Positions 1 through 11,543 of a stretch of DNA of 64,000 nucleotides are shown here, in pieces. Numbering within the stretch: position 1 is the first letter of the stretch; each line of letters begins with the position of its first letter. The notes beneath the pieces were generated by a model. That model saw only the letters and a list, made by a program, of their open reading frames with translations. It was not told the DNA's origin and made no database searches. This DNA is from Paraspadella gotoi (Eukaryota > Chaetognatha), in the NCBI GenBank assembly GCA_051294375.1, contig CM119266.1, forward strand, positions 6,651,431 through 6,715,430, read 5' to 3'. The position numbers were made by a program, and so were the translations under genes.

Positions 1-689
1 TATATTGAATTTAAAATATCAGCACTCGTCAAACAAAAAAGCATCCGCAGATCCTCGTCGAATCCTCGCGCGCGGTCTCGAGATCGAGGCTTGTTTTTCG
101 AGGCTGGAGTCGCCGGTCCGTCACTCTTGCATCAGCCGTAGCCTCTCGCCATGTGTTTCGTTGCTTGAAGTTCGATTTCGTTGGACCTTTTAACGCGACG
201 TCGGACAATTATTTTTTCTTCTTTTTTCGTTTCAAAATCTGCGGCGGGACAACTAAATCACCAAATATGCATTCTGCTTTCTTTGTTTTCTTATTAATTT
301 GTTTCTCGGACACGTGACTTGCATGAGAGTTTTTGATCGCGTTTCGTACGATCTAAAATCAGTTTTTTTGTGACGACACTACGTATGAGACGAGTCATAC
401 TGAAGACCAAACCTAAAACTTATCTCTCGGAAAGAGTTTCTATTTTAAGATGGTGAAATAAAATCGTTTCGGATCATTTCTTGCGGGTTAGCACGATTTC
501 AATGGGTCTTAAACTTCGTCTTAAACTTCTCGTTATGTTGTGTACTAACTTTCTAAATCTGTTTTCCTCTTTCCCTTTTCGGCGCCCTTAATCTCTACCC
601 CTCCTTCTTCACCACTTTGATTTCAACAACATTCAATATCCAGCGTTTAACTTCTTCCTCCAGGCTCAGTCTCTCTAAAACCTCGGAAA
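1..689. other. upstream intergenic region, no gene recognised
   Basis: No convincing coding region is seen. The open frame near 5-193 has no ATG and resembles no family I know. The last 100 bases before position 690 are pyrimidine-rich and could be promoter or 5' UTR for the next gene. Confidence 0.4.
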
Positions 690-1970
690 ATGTCCGACCC
701 AAACTTTATTTTCGATTTTCCCCTCAAAGCCGCCGCCGCCGTCGGCGCTGAAATCTTAATTCTCTTAGCGACGCCCGATGGAAAGAGACGCGTTTGCGGA
801 TCGAAGAAAATGACGGAGGCTTTCGTCGCCGGCGAATTGAAACCGAGCTTCGACGACGTCTTGGTCAAACCGGAGGAGGCGCCATCTTCTTTCAAAGAGA
901 CGAAGCTGTTCGAGTCGATCCCGTCGAGTTCCGTCGAAGATTCAGCGTCGCCTTTCGTTTCCCTCGACTCTTCAGATTCGGTTCCTTTGCTAATTAGTCA
1001 GTCAGTCGATGAAAGTGACGCTTTCCAATCCAATCGCCCAATCGAAAACGTTTCGCCGTCCGTACTCGATCTTGTGTCTCAAGTTGATCTAGTTAAAGAT
1101 GCGCAGTTGGAAATCTTTCGACCTAAATGTGTTGAAGACGAAAACTTGGTGTTTCAAGTTGCTGCGGAAGCGAATGCTGTTAAGCCTGAAGGTGCTACTG
1201 AAGTGAATTTGCTGGAGCTTGATTGTGATGCAGAAATGAATAGCGTTGAACTTCTCCCTGATCCAGGATCTGGAGGCATTATCGCTTCATCAGACTTAAA
1301 TATAGTGAAAATTGAACACAGTGATGATGTTCATATTTTAGAAACAGATGATTGTTCCTCAGAAGTTGAGGTGATTGAGATGCATTGTCCGAAAGAAGTT
1401 GAACTCATTGAAATCGATGACGTTGTCGCCACTTCTTCAGAAACGAATGAGATTCAGGAAGCTGTAATTGAAGGCGGGTCAATAGAAACAAACCATTTTC
1501 CACGATTTACTAGAACGAAGAACTTTCGCTCGTTGATTCTTCCATCGGAAATCCAGGCGTTCGATCTCGCTTGGGCGACGATACAGATCATCTCTAATCC
1601 TACAACCGCCTTTAGCGACGGCTCCTTAGAGAATACCTCGCTACGCACCGTCATGTCAACTTTTGGCAAAGCCCACGCGCGCCTTTGTCCTTGCCCTTCC
1701 TCCACAACCAAAGAATTCGAAAACAATTTTTTTTTTAGTCTCGTGGAATTGTTCTCCATGATGCACAGGCTCAATTCTATTGACTGTCGACCCTTTTTAG
1801 CCGAAGGAAAGAACATGGCTAAAATCGTTTCTCAAATTAAAGAGTTTCGTTACATGGCGAGAATGGCCAGGTTGGCGTTTTTAGCCGAAGCCAATGTCTC
1901 TAAAACTCCCGGCAAAAAAATTTTGCCTTTTGAACACATCTGTGCCAAAAAGAAAAAAAGGCACTTTTAA
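690..1970 (+). CDS. unrecognised single-exon protein, 426 aa
   Basis: An uninterrupted 426-residue frame starts at an ATG with A at -3 (gaaaATGT) and stops at TAA 1968-1970. I do not recognise the family. Residues about 1-70 look folded, with a hydrophobic stretch around 20-27 (GAEILILL). Residues about 70-270 are acidic and Ser/Glu/Val-rich, with loosely repeated VEVIEM / VELIEID motifs. Residues about 275-405 look helical, with a CPCP pair, and the chain ends in a basic KKKKRHF tail that could be a nuclear signal. It has no signal peptide or clear membrane segment. It lies about 390 bases upstream of eIF2-gamma on the same strand. Codon use (GTC, GAC, CTC) matches the neighbouring real genes in the first third and is more AT-rich later. 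The coding call is likely; the function is unknown. Confidence 0.7.
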   Translation: MSDPNFIFDFPLKAAAAVGAEILILLATPDGKRRVCGSKKMTEAFVAGELKPSFDDVLVKPEEAPSSFKETKLFESIPSSSVEDSASPFVSLDSSDSVPLLISQSVDESDAFQSNRPIENVSPSVLDLVSQVDLVKDAQLEIFRPKCVEDENLVFQVAAEANAVKPEGATEVNLLELDCDAEMNSVELLPDPGSGGIIASSDLNIVKIEHSDDVHILETDDCSSEVEVIEMHCPKEVELIEIDDVVATSSETNEIQEAVIEGGSIETNHFPRFTRTKNFRSLILPSEIQAFDLAWATIQIISNPTTAFSDGSLENTSLRTVMSTFGKAHARLCPCPSSTTKEFENNFFFSLVELFSMMHRLNSIDCRPFLAEGKNMAKIVSQIKEFRYMARMARLAFLAEANVSKTPGKKILPFEHICAKKKKRHF

Positions 1971-2360
1971 AATCATGTTATATCATGAGGAACCTCGTGC
2001 TTATCTTTAAGTTTTTATTATTACTAAGATGGTTATTTCGTTTTGTTTTATTATTCTGCTTCGTCTTATATATATTATATCTTATATATTCCTAATCATA
2101 AACTCATGCCATTTCCTTTGATCGGAATTCTTCCTTGATTCTTTTAAAACTGTATTGTCATCGTGATGTTATTGCGAACAAGTGATTGTTTACGTGAGTT
2201 TCTTTACATATTACTATTTCTTTTTAAATAGTTTGACTTTGTTTCTGGGATCTTCAAGTATCTCTGTTGTGACGAATTCTTAAACGAACTTTCAAAACAC
2301 CAAAAAAAGCAACTGTCAGCTCAACCAAACAAAAAAAGCGAGAAAAATATCCTTAAAAAA
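1971..2360. other. short intergenic region before eIF2-gamma
   Basis: AT-rich DNA with no reading frame of note. It must hold the 3' end of the upstream gene and the promoter and 5' UTR of eIF2-gamma. No clear polyadenylation or TATA motif could be assigned. Confidence 0.4.
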
Positions 2361-4088
2361 ATGTCCTCGAAAAAAGATTTACCGACGGTGACGACGAGTC
2401 AACCTCATCTCGCCCGACAGGACTTGGCCACGCTGGACCCCAAGAAGCTGACCCCCCTCTCCCCGGAAGTGATCAGTCGACAGGCGACGATCAACATCGG
2501 GACAATCGGTCACGTGGCCCACGGAAAGTCGACGGTGGTCAAGGCCCTCTCCGGCGTCCAGACCGTCCGCTTTAAAAACGAGCTGGAGAAGAACATCACC
2601 ATCAAGCTGGGCTACGCCAACGCCAAGATCTATAAGTGCGACGATCCCAATTTCCCGCGGCCCGCCTGCTACATTTCGGCCGGGTCTTCCAAGGAAGACT
2701 CATTTCCCTGCGAAGGTTCCAAGGGTCACTACAAACTCGTCCGCCACGTCTCATTCGTCGACTGCCCCGGCCACGACATTCTTATGGCAACAAGTAAGGA
2801 TGGGGAAGGAAGAGAAGGAATTAATGGCACGTAAAAAAATGATAGAAAATTATTATCAGATAAGTATATGTAAAAACTGGGAGGGCGGATTGTCTCTCCT
2901 ACAAATTGTTTAAATATATTTAACTTGTCTCGACCCTAAAATTGTTGCACTTCATTTACATAAATATTTACATTTTTACCAACCTTTTAATTTTCCTTAT
3001 TTTTACTTGTCTTACCCATCCTTCTATTATTATATTATTATTATTATTATTATTATTTATTTTTAACTACTTTTCATCTCCTTTCGTTATCTTCAAATCG
3101 TCTTCTTTCCTCCCCAGTGTTGAACGGCGCCGCCGTGATGGACGCCGCCCTCCTCCTCGTCGCCGGGAACGAACCCTGTCCCCAACCCCAGACCTCTGAG
3201 CATCTCGCCGCCGTTGAGATCATGAAGCTCAAGCACATCATCATCCTCCAAAACAAGATCGACTTGGTGAAGGAGTCGGAGGCCACCAAGCAGTACGAGG
3301 ACATTCTGGCCTTCATCAAGGGCACGGTGGCCGAGGGCCAGCCCATCATCCCCATCTCGGCCCAGCTCAAGTACAACATCGAGGTCCTCTGCGAGTACAT
3401 CACCACCAAGATCCCCATCCCCATTCGGGACTTCACCTCCCAGCCCCGCCTCATCGTCATCCGTTCTTTCGACGTCAACAAGCCCGGCGCCGAGGTGGAG
3501 GATCTCAAGGGCGGCGTCGCCGGCGGCTCCATTCTCCGCGGCGTCCTCAAAGTCGGCCAGGAGATCGAGATCCGGCCGGGCATCGTCTCCAAGACGGAGG
3601 AGGGCAAACTCCTCTGCAAGCCAATCTTCAGCCACATCGTTTCCCTCTTCACGGAGCAGAACGAGCTCATGTACGCCGTGCCCGGCGGGCTCATCGGCGT
3701 CGGCACCAAAGTCGATCCCACGCTGTGCCGCTCGGACCGAATGGTCGGTCAAGTCCTCGGCGCCGTCGGCTCCTTGCCCGACATCTACACGGAACTGGAG
3801 ATCGCCTTCTTCCTGCTGCGGCGCCTGCTGGGCGTGCGGACCGAAGGCGACAAGAAAGCGGCCAAGGTGCAGAAGTTGGCCAAGAACGAGATCCTCATGG
3901 TCAACATCGGGTCGCTGTCCAGCGGTGGACGCGTCCTCGCCGTCAAGGCCGATCTGGCCAAGATCGGACTCTCCAGTCCCGTGTGCACGGAGATCGGAGA
4001 AAAGATCGCTCTCAGTCGGAGAGTCGACAAACATTGGCGACTCATTGGCTGGGGTCAGATCAGGAGAGGAGTCAAGGTGCCCATTTGA
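2361..4088 (+). CDS. EIF2S3: eukaryotic translation initiation factor 2 subunit gamma
   Basis: Two exons, 2361-2793 and 3118-4088, join at A|gtaagg .. cag|TG to give 467 residues (human about 472). The protein is the GTPase core of the eIF2 ternary complex, which brings initiator Met-tRNA to the 40S ribosome in the cytosol. Visible motifs are the P-loop GHVAHGKST at residues 50-58, the G3 motif DCPGHD at about 133, NKID in exon 2, and the family blocks [36 protein letters not shown] and [14 protein letters not shown] near the end. The intron splits the conserved [17 protein letters not shown] stretch exactly, which fixes the junction. The zinc-knuckle region keeps only some of the usual cysteines ([11 protein letters not shown] then a later C). 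The start was chosen because no upstream in-frame ATG exists and the N-terminus aligns with the family. Coding GC content is high. Confidence 0.97.
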
Positions 4089-4672
4089 ATTCGGCAGAAA
4101 CACAAATCAGGGATTTCCGTATAAGGGGGGGAGGATTAGTAATCGGACGAGAATTATCATTGATTTAATAATTGAATTAGTCGACGAAATTAGTTAAAAT
4201 CGTCAAAACAAATGCCATGGAAAGACGAGTCCGTAGATTAAATTTTTTTTCCCTTCTCTCTCCACTGGAGAGTCTCCAGTCCTCGCGAAAAAATCGCCCG
4301 CGCGTCGTCGCGGTTTTTTTTTTTTTTTTTTGTATTTTATAGACCACAAATGATTGTAAAGATTTTAAATATTTTATAGTTTCGAAAACCGTATTTTGTG
4401 ATCTATTCCTCGTGTATAAATCGTTAACGGAACATATTCTTTAGACGGTTCTTTACAGAATTAGTTTGTAGTTTCATTTATTGTTGAAGTTTTTCAGCTT
4501 TGCTCTTTTTTGGTGACGAAGATCTATTAAGGACAAATTCCAGGATGCGCTGTTATGTTTGACGCCAGCATGATGACGATCTAATTCGAAAGTTGAACCA
4601 AACTTTGCGCCTTAAACTGTTTCCGTAACTGCTTCAGTGCTCCATAACAAACGCTCTCCCATTTCGATCGCC
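4089..4672. other. eIF2-gamma / CTU2 intergenic region
   Basis: AT-rich spacer with a T-run near 4314-4331 and a GC-rich imperfect inverted repeat just before it. It contains the 3' UTR of eIF2-gamma and the promoter of CTU2. No other gene is seen. Confidence 0.4.
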
Positions 4673-6505
4673 ATGTGTCAAGTGGACGACGGCGAATCTA
4701 CGATGCGTCGCGATCTTCGCGTCCGAAAACCAGAATCTCGAACTTCTTGCGTCAAATGCGCGTCACCCGACGTTGTCATCCCGCACGGCGCTACCGCGGC
4801 GCTCTGCGGCGCCTGCTTTATCGGCCACGCCACCCACAAGTTCCGCGTCGCCGTCGCCAAAGCCAACGTCGTCCGTCAGGGTGAGCCGGTGCTTGCAGCC
4901 TTCTCCGGCGGCCCCTCATCCAGCGCCGCTTTGGCGCTCATCGCCGCCGGACTCGAACCCGAAGCAGCGAAGAAAGTTCGATTCCGATTGGCTGGCGTCG
5001 TTCATGTGGACGAGTCCGTCGCCATGACGACAAACGACACTGAAGACGACGAGGAGGAACTCCGCGCCAAACTAGAATTTTTCAAATCTCAAATCTCTCG
5101 TCTTTTCGTCGACGTCGCCGATAGCGTCCCCGTCCACGTGACGCGTCTCGAATGCGCCATGACTCTTGGGCCTAACGGCGATGGCGCTGACGGCGTCGAC
5201 GCCGAGGATCTCTGCGTCAACGTAGCCGACGAAACCGGCGTCGAAGACTTCGTCGCCTTCGGACGAAAGGAGCGAGTGACCGAGGCGCGTAGTCGATGTC
5301 GCCGGATGTTGAAGGCGTCGGGGTCGGCCACGTCGAGGACGCGCGCGGTCGAGCTGCTCCGGCAGAGGCTGTTGAGTCGGGTCTGCCAGAGATTGGGGTG
5401 AGTCGTTGACGCACTGGTTGGAGTCTCGGTAGTTTTCTTTGGTTAACTTCTAATCTATCCCAACATCACCCCCTTCAGGATCCCCCACCTTGTCCTTGGC
5501 ACTTCCTCCACTCGTTCCGCCATCGGCATCATGTCCGATTTGGCTTTGGGTCGCGGGTCGCAGATCCCTCTCGACGTCGGCCTCGTGGACGAGCGATTCC
5601 GGACTGAGGAGGGAGTCGTCTTCTTGCGCCCCTTGAAGGATCTATCGAGCAAAGAGCTCGCCGTCTACAACAGACTTCGCGGCGTGACGTGCTACACTTC
5701 CCGGAATCCGGAGACGATGACAGGTCGACTCTCCAGCGTTCAACGAGCGACGGAGGAATTCGTCGTCGGATTGCAGAGGGACTTTTCTTTCACCGTCTCG
5801 ACCATCTGCAAGACGGGGGAGAAACTGTTGGGGAAACGAGGTGTGTTTGGGATTACGAGGCTGGGTTTTTCTTGTAGAGTGACCTCGTTCGGTAATTTTA
5901 ATTTTAAATTCAGACTCTTCTCAATCGCGCGGCGACTCGTGCAGCTTCTGCCAAGGACCAATCGACGCCGCGGATTCGAGCCTTTCCGACGATCAACTCT
6001 TTCGTCAAGTAGCAGCGCCACCTCGACCAATCACTGATGCATCTGGCGCCGCTGCTGCTGACGACGCTGCAGACGCGGCGATCTCTGCTGCGTCATCGGC
6101 CGAGGACTCCAAATCATCAGTTGCTTCCGCAACTCGAGCCATTCGAGTATCCGAAGTTATCTCTAGACCCTCGTCTTTAAATGTACGTTTATTATAAACA
6201 AATGATCACGAAAATCTGATTTATGAATTTAACTATGACTTAACACACTTTTTTTTCGTGTTCAGAACGCCGACGGTACCAACGAATCTTCTCACTCGTC
6301 TCCCAACCTCGACCACGCCCTCTGCCTCAGCTGCCGCGTCGTCGTCAATCCCGCCACTTCTGGCGGCCGATCGAACGCCGCCGGAAATAAATCCGGAAGT
6401 TGGGATTCGTTGCCGGACTTTGTTGTGCGTGAGGCCGTCGCTAAGCAACGGAGAGACGAGATGAGAGATCGAATCAAAGACTTTCTAATCGATGATGAAG
6501 AATGA
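4673..6505 (+). CDS. CTU2: cytoplasmic tRNA 2-thiolation protein 2 (CTU2/NCS2)
   Basis: Four exons, 4673-5397, 5479-5840, 5914-6182 and 6266-6505, keep phase and give 531 residues. CTU2 pairs with CTU1 in the cytosol and uses sulfur from URM1 to make 2-thiouridine at the wobble base of Lys, Gln and Glu tRNAs. The sequence shows the family start MCQVDD, a CVKC/CGAC cysteine pair set (residues 26-29 and 45-48), the degenerate PP-loop SGGPSS (78-83), the SDLALGRG block opening exon 2, a CSFC motif in exon 3, a CLSC motif in exon 4, and the family C-terminus DFLIDDEE. ATG 4673 was chosen because upstream frame codons are not ATG and MCQV is the conserved N-terminus. The three introns are only 80, 73 and 83 bases. 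The middle of exon 3 is an Ala/Asp-rich insertion typical of this variable region. Confidence 0.95.
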
Positions 6506-7368
6506 TCGGCGTTAAAACGTCGACGGGAGAGATTTTGTTAAGTCGTATTATTTATATTTCTACAAGTTGTTGAAGAGACATAAAGTTATTATTTTTTATT
6601 CAAATTCTCTTCTATTTAGAATAAGTTAATCTAGTCAAATAGGGCTTCAAATAAAGTTAGTTCTGTAACACTTGTCACAACCACTGAAGATTTTTGAGAT
6701 TTAATCCTTGGCTCTAATCTTCGAGGCTTTAATCAATCATATGCAAGTTATGCATATTTTTTCCCCTTTTTTTAGGATAGAAAGCCCCGGTGTTCTACTT
6801 AGACTCACTGATCCAAAGGCTCTTGTCTAAAGCTCTTAGTCAATAGATGGTATAAGCTCATCCTCTCGGCAGAATGACTCAACTCTCCGGCCTTTCCTCA
6901 ATAAGCATTAAAAAATGATGAGGATTTTTGATCGTTAAAAGGAGATTGGATAGAAATTACCTTTGGGTCGTTTTCCTTTTCGGAGCTATATTTCATCAAA
7001 CATTAGTTGTTAAATTTCGTTTTATTTAAATGTTTCTATTTTGTCCGCCCCCCAATTGTGGTAAAACGACCTTTTCGCTCCGCGTCGCCACCCGTCAGCG
7101 CTCTCGTGAAAACTTTCCCGACAACAAAAAGAGCATCCGGGAAACCCTCGAGAAAAAGTGTGAGTGAAGGAAAAAAACTTGACATGACGTCATTTTCAAC
7201 ATGGCTGGTGCTCGATACTGGTCTCTCTCTCGATCCTGAATCATATGTCGATCGAGATAGAAAAATCGCCAACGAACCGAGAGAATCTTTTGAAAAAAGA
7301 AATGCGGCCGACGATCACGTGACTTGGATTTAATAATCGTTACCGATCGGATTTTGATTTTTCTCGCG
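6506..7368. other. CTU2 3' region and CARMIL upstream region
   Basis: No gene is seen. The CTU2 3' UTR probably ends after the signal at 6650-6655. The segment 7040-7368 is richer in GC and CpG and likely holds the CARMIL promoter and 5' UTR. Confidence 0.4.
6650..6655 (+). promoter_or_regulatory. likely CTU2 polyadenylation signal
   Basis: A canonical AATAAA hexamer lies 145 bases after the CTU2 stop codon, in an AT-rich context on the coding strand. Position and sequence fit a poly(A) signal; transcript ends are not visible. Confidence 0.5.
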
Positions 7369-10300
7369 ATGCTGTCGTCCAAGGGAACGCGGATGGCGGC
7401 GAGTTCGGACATGTCGAAGGAGTTGCAAGGTGAGTCGTGCCGAGGGGGCGCGGCACTGGTCAACAATTGTGTTCAGTTGAACTCTATTAGTTTGAAAATC
7501 CCAATTTTCTTGGCCTAATGAGTTTTAACCATGATTCCCCCTCATATTAAAAAAAATAATTTAGAAGGATGTAAAAATTCGTAGTAAATTCAAGGAACAA
7601 GGATTTACTAAATAGTGAAAAATTAAAGTTGTTTATCTTCGTCTTGGTATCAATTAATCTAAATCTAGCACTCGGGTTGTTTTAGAAACTTTATCATCAA
7701 TAAAATATTTGTATTATCTTATGATGAAAAAGGAAGGTCGCCTTACCTGATTTAAAAAGTAATTGATTGTCGGTCATAATCTAAGGCTATGACCAACTGT
7801 TATTTGTACTCTCAGAAGCGGAACTTTGGTGGAGGCGGGATTATCTCTTCCACACAAAAGTTCACGGGTTCAAGTCTTAAAACAGTTCACGCATGAAAGA
7901 GACCGGCCGGCTGAACCATCGATTGTGAATAAAAAATTTGAGGCCAGTGAAACCTAGTCAAACTTTTGTGACATTCATTTGTGATGTTCAGGTTTTGTCC
8001 CCTTGATCAGTGCTTTACTTTCTTGGCAAGAAGTTTTGTAGATATTCACTTTGGCACTTTGCAACAGGATACAAAGCCCCGTTGTTGCAACAGGTTTGAA
8101 TGCAAAAGCGTAAAATTCTCATTCCTAGTATTTTGCAATCATGTCGAATATTACTTTACTGATGCTCTATTTCGCTCTGAACTTCCTCAAAAGTTCTCTG
8201 AAGTAAACGTTTCTCCTGCAATGCAATTGACTCCGTCGCAATCCATCCACTTCCCTAAACCTGGTCATCCCTTTGATTACCTTTTCTCGAGCCTTTGCGA
8301 TTCCGGCGCCCCTCCCTCTTCACGAGCCTTCGACAAACTCGTCGTGAAAAAGTCTTTCCTCCCGAAAAGGAGGTTGACTTTTAACAAAAGCCACGGAAAC
8401 AATACATCCAGGGTTTTTATTTTTCCGTCGCCCGAGTCACCTTTTTTGTAAATCACTTTAGTGATTTACTTACCCCCCGAAATTGTACAATTTTTTCCTT
8501 TTTTTTAAATTTGTTTTTCCGGTTATTTAATTTTTTTTCTTTTTATTAGGATTTGTTTCTTACTTTTTTTATTATGAGCATTTTCCCTTTACTTTCTATA
8601 GAAATTTTCTCTTGTCTGTAGCCACGAGATCTTCACTTGCATTGTTTTATATAAAATAGCAAATTTTTATATATTTTTGTTTTAATATAGCTTAACAAAA
8701 AAAGGATTAACAAATATTTTTATTTTATTTTATTCTATTTCTTATTCTATATTTTGATAAAAACATTTTAACTATATATTATACTTTGAAATAAAATAAT
8801 ATTATATTGATTTATAAAATAATATTAATGTTACAGTAATAATTCAGTTTAAGCCCTTTAAAGTGATTTACATGTATTGGCGCAGCCACTGGTTTCTACT
8901 CTTAGGATGGCTCCGAGATTTTTTTTTCGGTTCCAACTAAGATGATGATGATGATGATGACAACCGACTATGTGAGGATAAATAAAAGAACGAATCTGAA
9001 GAAGAGGAGATTTAAAATATTAGTGATCTTCTTTTTAGCTTTTTTTTTTTCGGTCTTTCGCCAGGAGAGGAGATGCGAGGTGTGATGCTGTTGTTCTCAA
9101 GAAACCAAAATTCTATAAACTCAAGGGGCAGGCGTGAAAGAAAGAGAGTAAAACAGAGAGAGAGAGAGAGCGTAAATGAGAGTAAAAAAGAGCGAGTAAA
9201 AAAACTCCCGGTTATAAAACAAAGAGAGGGAGAAATGTCGAGGTGCAAAGCGTATAAAAACCCAGTTGACACTCGGACGTTTAACTCGGAAATATTTTTG
9301 ATTTCGAAATTTATTCATAAACAAAAGAGAAAATGGTAAAAAAAACAAAAAACATGAAAAAACATTCATTAAGTTTTCGCTGCTTAGATCGACAACGAGA
9401 CAACGAAGGTCGTTACAAATATTACAATTATAATATGAAGTCATCTTAAGTTATAAGTTATTTAATTTTTATTTATTCTTACTTAAAATGTGTTTCCTCG
9501 ACTCCAGACGCGATCCGTCACGTGACGGGCGGGATCAAAGTCGCTCGACGTCAGATCGTCAAAATGGAGACGCGAACGGACAAATTCGAGAAGAAGGCCC
9601 TGGCCTTTTCCGCTTGTCGGCTTTTCGTCGTCTCAGCCAAACCCCCTCACAAGGTGAGTCTAAGCGGAGTTGGGGTTGTCCCCTCGGTTATCATTAAATG
9701 TAGTGGGAGAATATTCTTTCCTCGTCTAATACCATGTGATGACTTATAGATAAACCTTATTTTGACCGTAAAATTGTTGACCTATGTAAGTCAGACCCCC
9801 CCCTCCGCCGTGAGTAATGTAAAGGGGGCGCCCCGATCTTTCCCCCCGCCTCGCAACTTCTCATGATCTCTCATTTTTTCTTCCTTCGCAGCTTGAACAC
9901 AAATTTCATTATTTGAACATCATCGCCATTGAGAGTCGAAAGCCCAACCAGGTGACGACTTTGTGTGTGTTTGAGATTGGGAGAGGGAGAGAGTGAAAGC
10001 GGGGGGATAAGTGGGTGGGGGGGTGGTTGAGGGTGAATGGAAGATGGGTGAGAGATTCGAGGTTTTACGTCCAATTAAAAAAAAATCCGGAAAGAATAAA
10101 ATTTCTGTTGAAGAGATAAACTTTTTTTTTCTATTTTCGATTCTTGTTTTGACTTTTTTTTTACTTCAAATTTCCGCGATTAACTTCGATCATTTTTTTT
10201 TATTTTTCGATTTTTGCCCGAAATTAAAAATCTGGGAGTCTTTTTTTTATTATTTCGAAACGAAGGGCGTGAACTACTATGCGATGTTTCACAGCCTTCA

Positions 10301-11543
10301 AAAATTATTAACCGAGAAAAATTCTTTGTGAAAAGTGAAACTGGTAGGAAAATTTGGCCTTTAACAATTGAGTAATAAATCATTTCTGTCCCTCCAATTC
10401 CTTTCGCTTTTAACTTTACTAAAATATCTTCCGGTTCTTTTTTCGTCACATTTCTCTAGTTGAGTATCTTTGTCTGGAACCGTTTTTGTAGGCAGCTTGC
10501 CAGTAGTTGATGGATTGCTTGATACTTGTTTATTTAAAGAAAGTCTATGCTTTCCAAAAAAAAGAGACCTTGAGTCTTTTTTTTTTATTTGTTTCGAATG
10601 AAATATTTTCAAGGTTTTCATCTCCTTCATCTTCGACAAAGAATCCATCTTCCTTCACACTTCATCCCTCAACTTTGCCTTAATTTTTTTCCCGGGCGAA
10701 GGTTTTTCTCATTCGAAGGCCGAACATCTTTTGTTTCCCACGTAAAAATAATTCGGGAGAGAGATTCAAGGGGCGCTTCGAGCTGTTGACGAAAGTCAGC
10801 AAAAGAACAGCGATGAAATTTGGAAGGAAATTTGCGGCGGAAACGGAGATTAATACATACAAAGCATAATTATAATTTTATATCTAATAGTAATTATAAT
10901 CTTATTCGCTAATCAGTTGAGCATCCGCATCAACGGAGACAAAACATTTTCGTTTCGAACTCTCGAAACTGACACAGAGGACGTGGATTTAATGATCATT
11001 CACGTTGGGACGGCGCTCAAAACAATCTTCCCCAACATGTCTATAGAGTGAGTTTAATCCACTGTCAAATTAAATATATTAAAAACAATATAAACATCGT
11101 TAAAGCCTTTCTAACACCCCCCCAGACGCCTCATCCCCCGCATCGAAGTCTATCCCCCTGAACGCGTGACGACGATGCACTCCATGTTCCGCGAGATCGA
11201 GGCTCGCGATCCCGGACCGTGCGGCGGATTCTCCAACATGTACAAGTGCATGTGCGACCTGCACCATCTGCCTTACAGAGAGGAGGTGGCTTGGGACGTG
11301 GACACCATCTATCTCTCTCACGATACGAAGGAATTGAGCTTGCAGGACTTTGATCACCTCAACCCCAAGTGAGAGAGAGAAAGGAGAAATAAAAAGGAGA
11401 GGGAAGGGAAACCAAGATTATATAAGTTCGTATATAAACGTATTTAACTTTTAACTTCAACATCAAGGGACCTCGTTCCGATCATCGCCGCGCTGGAGTA
11501 CAACCCTTGGTTCAACAAAATCATAGCGAGGGGAAATAAGTTG
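7369..11543 (+). CDS. CARMIL: CARMIL exons 1-6: PH-like membrane-binding domain
   Basis: Exons 7369-7429, 9508-9653, 9892-9951, 10917-11047, 11126-11368 and 11468-11543 encode residues 1-239. The order matches the CARMIL N-terminus: [17 protein letters not shown] (like the LTSCRAFLVTA stretch), [10 protein letters not shown], then [34 protein letters not shown] and [15 protein letters not shown], all diagnostic of the family. The PH-like fold binds phosphoinositide membranes. Exon 6 runs straight into the leucine-rich repeat exon at 17558 in the protein, although 6 kb of DNA holding another gene lies between them. Confidence 0.93.

Noticed and set aside
5-193. Possible end of an upstream gene
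   Set aside because: The frame lacks an ATG or acceptor and resembles no family; too little sequence to judge.
3074-4103. Long open frames on the minus strand opposite eIF2-gamma exon 2
   Set aside because: They are shadows of a GC-rich, strongly conserved plus-strand exon; their products are Asp/Gly/Leu-rich and have no family resemblance.
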